From positions 1 through 18,827 of the forward strand of contig JBFXDD010000061.1 of assembly GCA_050181465.1 (NCBI GenBank): DNA of 18,827 bases, written 5' to 3'. Below, piece after piece: positions 1 through 8,684 of the stretch; the stretch's first letter is position 1, and each line of letters starts with the position of its first letter. This DNA comes from JACRLW01 sp050181465. GTDB lineage: Bacteria > Planctomycetota > UBA1135 > UBA2386. Both the position numbers and the translations under genes were made by a program. A model generated the notes under the pieces. That model saw nothing but the letters and a program-made list of their open reading frames with translations, did no database searches and was not told the DNA's origin.

Positions 1-3000
1 TAGCTCTTGTGCCCGCGAAGCACCCCTACGGGTTCGAGCGAATCGGCATGCCAGAGCCGAATGACTCCGTCGTTGCCGGCGGAGGCGATACGGCGACCGT
101 CCGGACTGAACGCGACGTCGTAGATGGGCCCGAAGTGTCGTCGCACTCGTCCCACAAACTCGCCCGCCGCGACGTCCAGCACTTCCAAGGTGCCGTCGCG
201 ATGCCCGAGGCCGACGCGCGCACCAAAGCAGTCGAGGCCGAGACTGGGTGCAAGCACTTGGTGAATGTCAGCGAGGCTGCTCCGCACGCGCGCGACGCGT
301 CGAGGAGCCTCGATGGTCGACTCGGACAGTGCGATCGACGCGAGCTGTCGCCCCGCGGAATCGCGAATCTGCACGCGACTGTCGCTCGCAGTCCCAAACC
401 ATCGCCAGTCCGCACTCACGTTGTCCCACGCCCCAGGACTCACGACCATGTCTTCCGGGCGGCCGGGCACGATCACCGACTCACATTCCGAGTACTCACC
501 TGTCACGAGGTCCCAGGCGGACGTGGGTCGATCCCAGGACACGACGCGGCGGTTGTCCGGAAGAAACGTCAGGCGGGCACCGCCGCGATTGTGATGTTCC
601 GCGAGCTTCTCGCCCGTGATGGAGTCCCAGAGAATCACGTGGCCGGCCGAGTCACACGAAGCTACGAGGGAGCCGTCGTTGGAATAGGCCACGAGATAGA
701 CATAGGTGCCGTGCCCGTGTCGCTCGCGGGATCCATCCTCGTCCAAGAGCCATTCGACCGGACCGTCCGACGTCGCGGCGAGCAGTCGCGAGCCGTCGCG
801 ATTGAACGCCAGCCGGTGTGCGCTCGTCGGATAGGCGCAGAGCAGCAACCCGAGTTCGCGGTCCCATACCAACACGATGCCGGCGTTGTCGACCGCGGCG
901 ACACGTCTGCCGCAGGGAGACAGAGCGACGGTGGTCGCAAACCCGCGCAGACCGGAGAACTCGCGCAGCACGGCGTGGGTGACTGCATCCTCGATCCTCA
1001 TGGTCCGCTGCCACCACTCCGCGCGCGCAACGACCCGGCCATCGGTATCGAGAGCCTGCGAGCGTCCCGCGACGGGACTGGTCTTCCGCACCAGAGCCGC
1101 CGTCGACACATCGAACACACTGCTGGAACTCTCGATCCGAACACCGCCGTCGACGAAGACGGGAACATCGTACTCTGCCGGACCTGCGTGCTCAGAACCG
1201 GGGAGCGTCTGTGATCGCCTCACGCCTCCGGTTCGAAGATCAACGACGACGAGGGTGCGGTCGCCGGTCACGATCGCTGCGATGGCCTCGTCATCGCGGA
1301 GCGACCACGGTCCCGAAGTCGCGTCGTCGACCTGGATGCTGTTGACGACGGCTCCGCTGTCGACGTCCCAGACGGTCAGGTCGATGGAACGTTCGCCGAC
1401 TGGAACGAGCGCGGCAAGGCGAGCCGCCGATCCGAGGAAGCGTGGTCGAGCGGGTCGTGCCGTCGTCTCGATCCTCTGAATCACGGCGCCGCTGGAGAGA
1501 TCGTACACTTCGATGCTCTCGGCAGCCGTTCGAGCGAAGCGCGGCTCATCGGTCACCGACCAACCGATCGCACATTGCCCGTGCCAGTCCGGCGCCGACG
1601 CGACCGCCGGGATCGCGAAGCGTCGACCGCGGTCGAGCTGTGCCGAGAGATAGAACCACTCGAATCCTCGCTCATCGGGATCCGTGCGCGACAGTTGCTC
1701 TTCAGCCGAGAGCGGATCGCTCCGATAGCTCGCGGAGATCTCGGTGATCGTCGCTGAGTAGGCTGTGCGTCGCGCGGTGCGTTCGTTCCGAATCGCACGG
1801 ACCGAGGCGACCGAAGTCGCGATCACACCCGCTGTGAGGATGAGAAGCGCAGCCGTGACCGACGCCACCAGCGCACGATGACGTCTGGCGAATCGCTGGA
1901 GGTGATACCAGGTGTTCGCTCGACGCGCTCGGATCGGAAGGTGAGCAACCCACCGTCGGAGATCCTCCGCAAGATCCGCGGCCGACAGGTATCGCTGCTG
2001 CGGGTCTTTGGCGAGCGCGGTGCCCACGATCGTCTCCAGGTCACCTCGCAAACTACGATCGAACTTGCCGATCCGCTTGGGTTCGACCTCCGCTACGCGA
2101 TGAACGAAGGTGTGGAAGCTCGAGCCGTCGGCGTCGAAAGGGACTCGACCGGTCAGTAGCTCATGGAGGCCGACACCCAGGGAGTAGACATCGGATCGCG
2201 CATCGACCGCGAGCTTGCCGGTGATCTGCTCAGGACTCATGTACGGCAGTGTCCCCATGGGATAGCCGGTTCGAGTGAGCTTGCTCGCCGCATTGTCGCC
2301 GTCCATCATGCGCGCGATGCCGAAGTCGAGCACCTTGGGCATCGGTCGTTCGCCGTCGACCGCAGACACCAGGATGTTCCCCGGCTTGAGATCGCGGTGG
2401 ACGATCCCGCGATCGTGCGCATGCTGGACGGCATCGCAAACGGTGGCGAGCAGTTCGCAACGCGCGACCGTGTCGAGTCGCCGATCGTCCGCGAAGCGCG
2501 TGATCGGAACTCCGTCGACGAGCTCCATCGCGAACCACGGCACATCGCCGAGGGAGCTGGAAGCAATCCCGGCCTCGTAGACCTGCGCGATTCCAGGATG
2601 CTGCAGACGCCCTAGAATCTCGACCTCGTTGCGGAATCTCTGTAGCCACGCATGTTCCACTCCGGCATGGCGGACGAGCTTCAACGCGACGACTCGCTGC
2701 GGGAACTCCCGGACGGCTCGGTAGACCGTCCCCATGCCGCCGACCCCGATGCGTTCGTGCAGCGTGTAGGGGCCGACGGTCTGCATCGGTCTCGGATCCG
2801 ACTCGACGCCATCGACGTCGTCGTAGTCGTCGTCGGCATCGTCGTCGCGGATCAGCGAACCGGCGACGAGTCTTGGTCGCGCGGAGTCGAGCGCAACCAG
2901 CAGATGCTCGACACGCGCGCGTGTCTCGAGGTCGTTGCCGCACTCCAAAGCCAAGAACTCGGATCGCCGATCTCGCGCAACCTCCTGCAACCGCAGGAAG

Positions 3001-3029
3001 ATCTCGCGGGCGCGCGCAAGTTCGGTCAC
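1..3029 (-). CDS. Ser/Thr protein kinase with C-terminal WD40 repeats (3' end outside window)
   Basis: This reads as an uninterrupted frame of about 1009 residues that leaves the window at the left edge. I chose the GTG at 3029 because it overlaps the sigma-factor stop as GTGA, and because residues 1-50 (ARAREIFLRL, then a Cys-Gly-x-Asp segment and EHLLVA) match the short helical N-terminus common in planctomycete kinases of this type. An acidic linker occupies about 61-77. The kinase domain is about 88-360: glycine loop GVGGMG 95-100, VALK Lys117, alpha-C Glu135, HRDLKPGN 211-218, DFG 235-237 and SPE 265-267. All catalytic residues are present, so it should be active. A membrane helix lies at about 387-410. 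The rest is WD40-like blades ending in WD-type motifs, for example near residues 552, 719, 797 and 995 (IRLWHADS). The kinase is thus cytoplasmic and the propeller is outside. It probably acts with the upstream sigma factor; its signal is unknown. Confidence 0.93.
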   Translation of the reverse strand, partial: MTELARAREIFLRLQEVARDRRSEFLALECGNDLETRARVEHLLVALDSARPRLVAGSLIRDDDADDDYDDVDGVESDPRPMQTVGPYTLHERIGVGGMGTVYRAVREFPQRVVALKLVRHAGVEHAWLQRFRNEVEILGRLQHPGIAQVYEAGIASSSLGDVPWFAMELVDGVPITRFADDRRLDTVARCELLATVCDAVQHAHDRGIVHRDLKPGNILVSAVDGERPMPKVLDFGIARMMDGDNAASKLTRTGYPMGTLPYMSPEQITGKLAVDARSDVYSLGVGLHELLTGRVPFDADGSSFHTFVHRVAEVEPKRIGKFDRSLRGDLETIVGTALAKDPQQRYLSAADLAEDLRRWVAHLPIRARRANTWYHLQRFARRHRALVASVTAALLILTAGVIATSVASVRAIRNERTARRTAYSATITEISASYRSDPLSAEEQLSRTDPDERGFEWFYLSAQLDRGRRFAIPAVASAPDWHGQCAIGWSVTDEPRFARTAAESIEVYDLSSGAVIQRIETTARPARPRFLGSAARLAALVPVGERSIDLTVWDVDSGAVVNSIQVDDATSGPWSLRDDEAIAAIVTGDRTLVVVDLRTGGVRRSQTLPGSEHAGPAEYDVPVFVDGGVRIESSSSVFDVSTAALVRKTSPVAGRSQALDTDGRVVARAEWWQRTMRIEDAVTHAVLREFSGLRGFATTVALSPCGRRVAAVDNAGIVLVWDRELGLLLCAYPTSAHRLAFNRDGSRLLAATSDGPVEWLLDEDGSRERHGHGTYVYLVAYSNDGSLVASCDSAGHVILWDSITGEKLAEHHNRGGARLTFLPDNRRVVSWDRPTSAWDLVTGEYSECESVIVPGRPEDMVVSPGAWDNVSADWRWFGTASDSRVQIRDSAGRQLASIALSESTIEAPRRVARVRSSLADIHQVLAPSLGLDCFGARVGLGHRDGTLEVLDVAAGEFVGRVRRHFGPIYDVAFSPDGRRIASAGNDGVIRLWHADSLEPVGVLRGHKS

Positions 3030-3568
3030 CGCTCGCCCCGAAGCGCGAGCGACAGCCTCGCGACGACGTAGTTCCAGCGGTTGCGGGTGGTGGTGGTCGG
3101 CCAATTCAGGACCGCAGCGCTCTCGACCAAGGACAGTCCGGCGAAGAGCCGTAGCTCGGCGAGCGGGACAAGGTCTGAGTCGTCCGCCGCGAGCATCTCG
3201 ATCGCCTCATCAACGGCAATCGCATCGAGGGGGTCGCCGTCGGACACGATCGGCTCATCGAGCGCATCGAGCGGGATCCGCACGCCCGCCCCCCGGCGCT
3301 TCTGGGCGCCCTTCCGCCGAGCGTGATCTACCAACACGTGTCGCATCGCTCGCGCCGCCTTCGCCAAGAAGGTCGGGTCGTGCTCACCGTCACCGCGGAT
3401 CCCGAAGTCGCGCAGTCGAATCCAGGCTTCGTGAACCAAGGCCGTGGGTTGGAGCGTGTGCTGCGATGCCTGCCGGGACAGAAGTCGCCCTGCCACCGAA
3501 CGCATGCGCTCGTAGGCGGTCTGGACCGGATCCACGATCGGAGACGCGATGGTTTTTCTGCCGGCCAT
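3026..3568 (-). CDS. ECF-type RNA polymerase sigma factor (TIGR02999/PF07638-like)
   Basis: This is a 180-residue sigma-70-family factor that redirects RNA polymerase to its target promoters. The region 2 signature includes LVHEAWIRL and FLAKAARAMRHVLVDHARR, followed by the basic KGAQKRRG segment typical of this ECF family. Region 4 is a helix-turn-helix in the last 50 residues (LAELRLFAGLSLVESAAVL, then an Asn-Arg-Trp recognition segment). Length fits the family. It starts at an ATG with no strong Shine-Dalgarno sequence. Its TGA overlaps the GTG of the downstream WD40 kinase (GTGA), so the two are probably translationally coupled and form a signalling pair; kinase control of the sigma factor is inference. 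The 219 bp between this gene and the divergent gene at 3788 hold no further gene. They should contain both promoters, but I cannot point to convincing -35/-10 boxes. Confidence 0.93.
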   Translation of the reverse strand: MAGRKTIASPIVDPVQTAYERMRSVAGRLLSRQASQHTLQPTALVHEAWIRLRDFGIRGDGEHDPTFLAKAARAMRHVLVDHARRKGAQKRRGAGVRIPLDALDEPIVSDGDPLDAIAVDEAIEMLAADDSDLVPLAELRLFAGLSLVESAAVLNWPTTTTRNRWNYVVARLSLALRGER

Positions 3569-3787
3569 TTCGCGTTACTGGGGTCGGAGTGCGGCTCGCG
3601 CAGGGTTGCGCAGCTTCCTCCCATGTCATCGTCCGTTCGTCGTTCGTGGCTTGAAGAAGACCTCGTCCGACCTCTCCGGTCGCGAAGAGTCGCTCCGCGG
3701 TGAGCCCGTCTCTGGGGTCCCCGCGGGGCGGCTCGACGCCTCTTTGGTCTCGAGTTCTGCGGCTCGCGACTCACCTGAACCCACGTC

Positions 3788-4489
3788 ATGAATTGGAACC
3801 AAGCCGGATCAACGCTCCTGGGCGTCGTCATCTCCATTCCAGCGCTTGCGATCGCTGCCACTCTAGTAGTGCCGCGGGTTCTCGGCTCGCGCATGGAAGC
3901 GAACGAGCAGCAGGCCATCGTCGCCCTGCGCGTGCTCGCCAATGCGCAGGCTCATTGTCGCGAGAGCGGGGTGATCGACGTCGACCAAGATGGTCGCGGT
4001 GAGTTCGGCTACTTCGCAGAACTCACGGGCGGCGCCGGGATACGCAACGATGAAGCCGGCGGATTCGGCTCCGAGCGAGTTCTCCCGCCCTACCTCGGTG
4101 AGGACTTCGCAAGCGTGCGCAACCGCATGGTGATCCGAGCCGGCTACTGCTTCATGCTGTATCTGCCGGATGCGGTCGACGACTGGATCGCCGAGAGCTC
4201 GCTTGGAGGGGCCGGAGGATGCAAGGTCGCCGCCGATCGAGCCGAGTTGCGTTGGGCGTGCGTGGCCTGGCCCGCCACCTATGACTCCACAGGGCGGCGC
4301 GCGTTCTACCTCGACGAGCGCGGAATCCTGCTCGCTTCTCCCAACCGGAAGCATCGCTACAGCGGGCGGATGATGGTCCCAGCCCCGGCTGCCGCCGCGC
4401 TCGAGAGCGAGTCAGCCAACGACATGGCTGCTGCGCTCGCCGTCAACGCCAGGGGACAAGACGGCGAGATCTGGTCACGGATCGAGTGA
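3788..4489 (+). CDS. Pseudopilin-like (prepilin-type N-terminus) protein with altered processing site
   Basis: This is a 233-residue protein. Its N-terminus aligns by eye with type IV pilin or type II secretion pseudopilin leaders: a short leader with Gly7, then STLLG and a hydrophobic helix to about residue 30 ending VVPRVLGSR, then EANEQQAIVALRVLANAQ, which resembles the NExxAIxSLR segment of such proteins. The mature +5 position, normally Glu, is Gly12. The globular part contains a DVDQDGRGEFG segment, the Cys residues of GYCFMLYLPD, GGCKVA and RWACVAWP, and a C-terminal GQDGEIW. I recall this layout from secreted or pilin-like proteins of Planctomycetota. It is probably an envelope or pseudopilus component. 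It is divergent from the sigma factor and convergent with wecB, with only 3 nt between the two stop codons. The function is inferred from the N-terminus only. Confidence 0.72.
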   Translation: MNWNQAGSTLLGVVISIPALAIAATLVVPRVLGSRMEANEQQAIVALRVLANAQAHCRESGVIDVDQDGRGEFGYFAELTGGAGIRNDEAGGFGSERVLPPYLGEDFASVRNRMVIRAGYCFMLYLPDAVDDWIAESSLGGAGGCKVAADRAELRWACVAWPATYDSTGRRAFYLDERGILLASPNRKHRYSGRMMVPAPAAAALESESANDMAAALAVNARGQDGEIWSRIE

Positions 4490-4492
4490 CCC

Positions 4493-5602
4493 TCACGAAG
4501 CGACGTCGAAGCAGCGCGCGCGGAGCGCAGCGACGATCCGCGCGGCAGCTCGGCCGTCCCCGAACGGATTGCTGCGATCACTCGCAATCGGTTGCGGCGC
4601 CGCCTCGATCTCCCGCATCGCGGCGACGATGGCCTGCGCATCCGCTCCCACGAGTCGCGCGAGCCCGGCACGGATCGCCTCGACTCGCTCGGTCTCACGA
4701 CGGAGCACCAACACGGGAACACCGAAGCTCGGCGCCTCCTCCTGCACGCCGCCGGAGTCCGTGAGCACCACCCGACACTCCGCCAAGAGAGCCAGGAACT
4801 CCAAGTAGCCGAGCGGATCGCTCCAGCACACACCGGTTCGTTCCCCGATCTCGGCGCGAAGGATCGCACCGCAGCGAAGATTGGGATGCACCGGGATCAC
4901 GAAGTCGAAGCGGTCGTCGTCACACAGCGTCGCGATCGCGGCGCCGATGGAACGGACCTCGGGATCCGTGTGCTCGCGACGATGCAGCGTCACGAGCGCG
5001 AGCCGTCGGCCTGCACTTGCCTGGAAGCGATTCGCCGGCAAGCGCGCGCGCACCGACTCGAGCACGTCGACGACGGGATTGCCGGTCACGACGACTCGCT
5101 CGGCATCGACGCCCTCGGCGTAGAGGCACTCGGCGGAGTGGACGGTGGGCGCGCAATGCAGACTGGCCAGGCGGGTCACCAGTCGCCGATTCATCTCCTC
5201 GGGGAAGGGCCGCTCGACCGTGGGCGTGCGAAGGCCCGCCTCTATGTGAGCGAAGTGCACCCCACCCTGAAACGCCGCGAGTGCCGCGGCGAGCACCGTG
5301 TTCGTGTCGCCTTGCGCCACCACCCAATGCGGTCGGAGCCGGCGAAACTCGGCGCCGAGCGCCACGATGGCCCGGCCGAGCAGATCGGCGGGCGGCTGCG
5401 CCGGCTTCATCAGGTCGAGATCGACGTCGATACGGAGGCCGAGCGCCCTGGTCGCGCTGTCGAGCAGCTCACGATGCTGCGCGGTCGCAACGACCGTGAG
5501 ATCGCACCACGATTCTCCGCGTAGTCGGTCGACGACAGGTGCGAGCTTGATCGCCTCCGGTCGGGTCCCGATCACGACGACCACCTGCGTGCGATCGGTC
5601 AT
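4493..5602 (-). CDS. wecB: UDP-N-acetylglucosamine 2-epimerase (non-hydrolysing)
   Basis: The 369-residue length is typical of WecB/MnaA enzymes, which interconvert UDP-GlcNAc and UDP-ManNAc in the cytoplasm for surface polysaccharide synthesis. Visible family motifs are GTRPEAIKLAPV from residue 12, QGDTNT with Asp99, HIEAGLRT 119-126 (Glu121), FPEEMNR with Glu135/136, VTGNPVVD about 172-179, LHRRE with His207, VHPN 238-241 and TDSGGVQEEAP 281-291. The common TERPEA is TERVEA here (304-309), a substitution next to the nucleotide-sugar pocket. It is the last gene of a three-gene operon, and its ATG overlaps the upstream TGA as ATGA. The product, UDP-ManNAc, normally feeds glycan assembly, but no glycosyltransferase or UDP-ManNAc dehydrogenase lies in this window. 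No Rho-independent terminator fits in the 3 nt before the convergent gene. Confidence 0.95.
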   Translation of the reverse strand: MTDRTQVVVVIGTRPEAIKLAPVVDRLRGESWCDLTVVATAQHRELLDSATRALGLRIDVDLDLMKPAQPPADLLGRAIVALGAEFRRLRPHWVVAQGDTNTVLAAALAAFQGGVHFAHIEAGLRTPTVERPFPEEMNRRLVTRLASLHCAPTVHSAECLYAEGVDAERVVVTGNPVVDVLESVRARLPANRFQASAGRRLALVTLHRREHTDPEVRSIGAAIATLCDDDRFDFVIPVHPNLRCGAILRAEIGERTGVCWSDPLGYLEFLALLAECRVVLTDSGGVQEEAPSFGVPVLVLRRETERVEAIRAGLARLVGADAQAIVAAMREIEAAPQPIASDRSNPFGDGRAAARIVAALRARCFDVAS

Positions 5603-7017
5603 CGCGTTCCGGTGAAGCGTCGCTCCAACGCCGCATGCAGCACACTGATCCGGCCGGCGCGCGAAGTCGGCAAGTCGACCACCTCGACACGGCCTTCGCA
5701 GGCCTTGCGGACCGAGTCCCAGACCGGATCGGTGTCGCGACTGTCGATACTGAGCGCGATCAGCGGAGCGGCACCGAAGTGCGCGATCATGCGCAAGGCG
5801 AGATCGAGGTCCGCCAGCAAGGCGGCGCGTTCGCGCTCCCCCAATCCCACCGGATTCGCCGCCTCGCGAAGGGCGACGACCGCGTCGCGAGTCGACTCGC
5901 CGTGGGACTCGAGCGCTTCGAGCAGTCGCGCGAACTCCGCGCGATCCGGCATCTTGGCGAGCCGATCGACGAGCATCCGATCCTCGACCAGAATCGCGAA
6001 CGCCGAGAGCGCGGCATCGACGGCCTCACGACAGCGACCGAGTGCGAGGTAGGCTCGGGAGAGGTCTCGTTGCGCCGCCGGCGACTCAGCGACCGCTCGC
6101 TCGAGTCGCTCGACGAGCGCCGCAGCCGCGTCGAAGCGTCCTTCGACGGCATCCAGCTCGACCAACGACGCGAGCGCGCCGGGACTCGGCGCGGGACCCG
6201 CGATGGCCGAGTTGAGCAGCCAGCGCGCTTCGGCGAGGCGACCGGACTCGATCGCGGTCTCGACACCACCGAGGAATCCACCGACACCCTTGGACCGCTC
6301 GACGACGAGCGTCGTGGGACTCGTGACGAAGCGGCAAGTGAGTCGCTCTCCGAGCGCATCCTGCTGATGCGTGATGTCCATGAACTCGGTGCCCGGCAGC
6401 ATCATCCGGAGCTTGCCCTCGTGCATGCCCCACCAACCTTCCTTGTCGGCGAATCGAATCCGCCCGCCGGGATCGAACCACATGTCCACGCCGCCGGCAC
6501 TCCAACGACCGAGCAGGATGTTCTGGTCGAAGGCGGCCTCGGTGCTCGTGGCCTCGACCGGCAGGAGCATCGGGATCCGCCAGCGAACGGGGAACGGCAG
6601 CAATCGTGGCGGCATCTCGTCGACCGCGACCGGCGTCGGCCCCATGCGCGACAGGTCGTCGGTCCCCAGTGCGAGGACGACGATCTCGGGGCGCGACATC
6701 ATCATCTGCTCGCCGAGTGCCGGGACGCGCAAACCGAACGCAGACCGTCGCATCCCGACGTTGATCAGTTCGAGGTCCGCGATCTTGGAACGCAGCAGTG
6801 CGGCGACTTCGGCTGGCCACGCATGTTCGGCACTGTCGATCCCGTCCTCGAAGACCGAACTCCCACCGCTGACGAGCACGGCGTGAGCGCGGGGCGGCCC
6901 CTCCGGCCCGAGCATCGAGTTGCGCCAGACCAGCCATGCCCCGAGTTGGAGCAGAGCCTCCAGGCCGACGACCGCGAGCACGAGGAAGATGCTCCACTTC
7001 CGCACCGCGCGCGTCAC
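5599..7017 (-). CDS. Membrane-anchored SGNH-hydrolase-like protein with helical-repeat insert
   Basis: This is a 472-residue protein with one N-terminal membrane helix (about 10-31). Residues 46-125 look like the start of an SGNH/GDSL fold: block I SGGSSVFEDG with Ser53/54, a conserved Trp-Pro at 67-68, block II INVGMR at 85-90, and block III VVLALGTDDL at 113-122, where GTDD replaces the usual GTND. A middle section (about 250-400) is alanine-rich and helical, resembling TPR repeats (EARWLL, AYLALGRCREAVDAAL). The C-terminus has VVDLPTSRAG (447-455) where block V normally reads DxxH; the His position is Thr451, so hydrolase activity is doubtful. It lies between and overlaps the methyltransferase and wecB genes by 4 nt each. 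A role in modifying a surface glycan is conceivable from the wecB linkage, but that is inference. Confidence 0.7.
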   Translation of the reverse strand: MTRAVRKWSIFLVLAVVGLEALLQLGAWLVWRNSMLGPEGPPRAHAVLVSGGSSVFEDGIDSAEHAWPAEVAALLRSKIADLELINVGMRRSAFGLRVPALGEQMMMSRPEIVVLALGTDDLSRMGPTPVAVDEMPPRLLPFPVRWRIPMLLPVEATSTEAAFDQNILLGRWSAGGVDMWFDPGGRIRFADKEGWWGMHEGKLRMMLPGTEFMDITHQQDALGERLTCRFVTSPTTLVVERSKGVGGFLGGVETAIESGRLAEARWLLNSAIAGPAPSPGALASLVELDAVEGRFDAAAALVERLERAVAESPAAQRDLSRAYLALGRCREAVDAALSAFAILVEDRMLVDRLAKMPDRAEFARLLEALESHGESTRDAVVALREAANPVGLGERERAALLADLDLALRMIAHFGAAPLIALSIDSRDTDPVWDSVRKACEGRVEVVDLPTSRAGRISVLHAALERRFTGTR

Positions 7018-8480
7018 GAATCACCACCGCGGGCCAAGGTGCCCGAACGCAACTTCTCGAACAGCCGACGTGCAGTGGGGTCTTCGCGGCGGCGGGCGCG
7101 ATCGAGAACCGCAACGGCCTCGATGTGCGAAGTGTGCGGGAACATGTCGACCGGCGTCACCTCTTGCAGGACGTATCCGCGAGCGACCAGGCGGGCGAGG
7201 TCGCGCGCCAAGGTCGCCGGATCGCACGAGACATAGACCACTCGCAGTGGCTGCAGCTCCTCCGCGACACCGTGGATCACCGCCTCGTCGCAGCCGGCTC
7301 GCGGCGGATCGAGGATCACCGCGTAGGGTTTCTCGCGGTTGCGCGCGAGTCCGCGGATCATGCTCTCCACGCGACCGGCGCGGAAATGCGTGTTGGCGAA
7401 GCCGTTCGAATCGGCGGAAGACTGCGCATCGGCGATCGCCTGCTCGGAGTCTTCGACGCCGAATACGCGTGCCACACGATCGGCCATCGCGAGTGCGAAC
7501 AGGCCGCCGCCGCAGTAGAGATCGACGATGCGGGCGTCGGTCGGGGCATCGACCAGCGTTCGCCGCACCTCCTCGAGCAGAGCGCGCACGCCGAAGGCGG
7601 AAGTCTGGAAGAACGCGCCCGGGGAACTGCGCAGTCGCAATCCGTCGATCTCGTCGAGAACGTGCGGTTCGCCCCACAGCGTGTGGAACTCCTCGCCGAG
7701 CAGGATCTCCGGCGGGCCGTCGTTGAGGTTGACGGACACGCCGGTAGCGCCCGCTTCGCGCGCGGCCTCGACGATCGGATCGAGCGGCGGCAAGCCGCGC
7801 GCAGTCTGGAGGATGACGGTCGCGTGAGCTGCCGTCGTTCCGGCCGCGACGCGGACCAACGCGGCGCGCAGATGCCCCCGACGGGCACGCTCGTCGTAGA
7901 CGCTCAACTTCGCGCGGCGCGCACCGTCACGGATGGCGAGTCCGATCTTCAGCGCGAGCGGGGCCTGGATCGGGCACTCCACGATCCCGACGACGTCGCG
8001 ACTGCGGCGTGAGAAGTAACCCGCCTCGAGCACGCCGTCGTGCTCGGCGAAGTGCAGCGCGAGTTTGGTCCGTTGCTCCCAAGGGTCGGCCGGTCCGCGC
8101 ATCGGCCGCATCGGCAGGCTCTCCACCGCCACCTCCATCGCGTGCGCCAGGGTGCGGCGCAGCCGGTCTTCCTTGACCGTCATCTGTGCCGGATGCGACA
8201 GATGTTGGAGCTGGCAGCCGCCGCAGATTCCGAAGTGCACGCAGCGCGGCTCGGCGCGCTCTGGTGAAGCCTCGAGGACCTCCAGCAGAATGCCACGGCC
8301 GTGCTTGCGACCCGCCGAGACGATCTCCACGCGCACCGACTCGCCGGGGATGACCTCCGGCACGAAGATCACGTAGCGGTCGACACGCAGGATCCCGTCG
8401 GGACCGTCGCCGAAGGCTTCGACCGTGCCGACGATCTGCTCGCCGCGGGTCACAGGAATGGTCGGCGGTCGCTCGGGCAT
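7014..8480 (-). CDS. RNA (uracil-5-)-methyltransferase, TrmA/RumA (RlmD-type) family
   Basis: This SAM-dependent enzyme methylates C5 of a uridine in rRNA or tRNA. The order of parts is an N-terminal TRAM-like beta domain (about 10-70), a 4Fe-4S binding set Cys80, Cys86, Cys89 and Cys169 (CVHFGICGGCQLQ plus IVECPI), and a substrate-binding FFQT at 290-293. Then come the SAM loop VDLYCGGGLFAL 319-330, DPPRAGC 391-397, the catalytic Cys419 in YVSCDP, and the general base Glu454 in SHIEAV. All key residues are present. The four Cys residues favour RlmD-type over TrmA, which lacks the cluster; the exact target is not determinable. I chose the ATG at 8480 (488 residues). An in-frame GTG at 8501 would add seven residues, but it sits 2 nt from the neighbouring repeat. 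It is the first gene of the operon; the next ATG overlaps as ATGA. Confidence 0.93.
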   Translation of the reverse strand: MPERPPTIPVTRGEQIVGTVEAFGDGPDGILRVDRYVIFVPEVIPGESVRVEIVSAGRKHGRGILLEVLEASPERAEPRCVHFGICGGCQLQHLSHPAQMTVKEDRLRRTLAHAMEVAVESLPMRPMRGPADPWEQRTKLALHFAEHDGVLEAGYFSRRSRDVVGIVECPIQAPLALKIGLAIRDGARRAKLSVYDERARRGHLRAALVRVAAGTTAAHATVILQTARGLPPLDPIVEAAREAGATGVSVNLNDGPPEILLGEEFHTLWGEPHVLDEIDGLRLRSSPGAFFQTSAFGVRALLEEVRRTLVDAPTDARIVDLYCGGGLFALAMADRVARVFGVEDSEQAIADAQSSADSNGFANTHFRAGRVESMIRGLARNREKPYAVILDPPRAGCDEAVIHGVAEELQPLRVVYVSCDPATLARDLARLVARGYVLQEVTPVDMFPHTSHIEAVAVLDRARRREDPTARRLFEKLRSGTLARGGDS

Positions 8481-8502
8481 GAAACGCCGCGAGCTTAGCA
8501 CC

Positions 8503-8684
8503 TAGCCCGGATTATCCGTGACCGTCTGCTGCGATCGCCGCAACTCGCGCCCGGCCGCGTCGCTACGTCGGCTCCTCCCTGGCAGCGTAGCTACAGCTAC
8601 GCTTCGGTCGTCGACCGACGCAGCTCCTTGCCGGACATCGACCTGCGGCGATCTCGCGACAACGTTCACGCATAATCCGGGCTA
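8503..8684. repeat. 182-bp palindromic MITE-like repeat, copy 1 (full)
   Basis: This copy begins TAGCCCGGATTAT and ends ATAATCCGGGCTA, so the ends are perfect inverted repeats for 13 bp and nearly so for 18. Nested palindromes lie inside: AGCGTAGCT/AGCTACGCT (about 8583-8602) and TCGGTCG/CGACCGA (about 8604-8618). The copy at 12579-12760 has the same length and orientation, with about 14 differences by eye. No protein-coding signal is visible. The TA at each end would fit a TA target-site duplication of a non-autonomous element, but that is inference. It fills the space upstream of the methyltransferase gene and may carry or disturb that operon's promoter. Confidence 0.85.

Noticed and set aside
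9..1214. 401-codon plus-strand reading frame opposite the kinase
   Set aside because: It is the antisense of the WD40 region. Its translation is Arg/His/Asp-rich with no domain, while the minus strand shows clear WD motifs.
5635..7236. 533-codon plus-strand reading frame
   Set aside because: Antisense to the SGNH-like gene; no recognisable domain.
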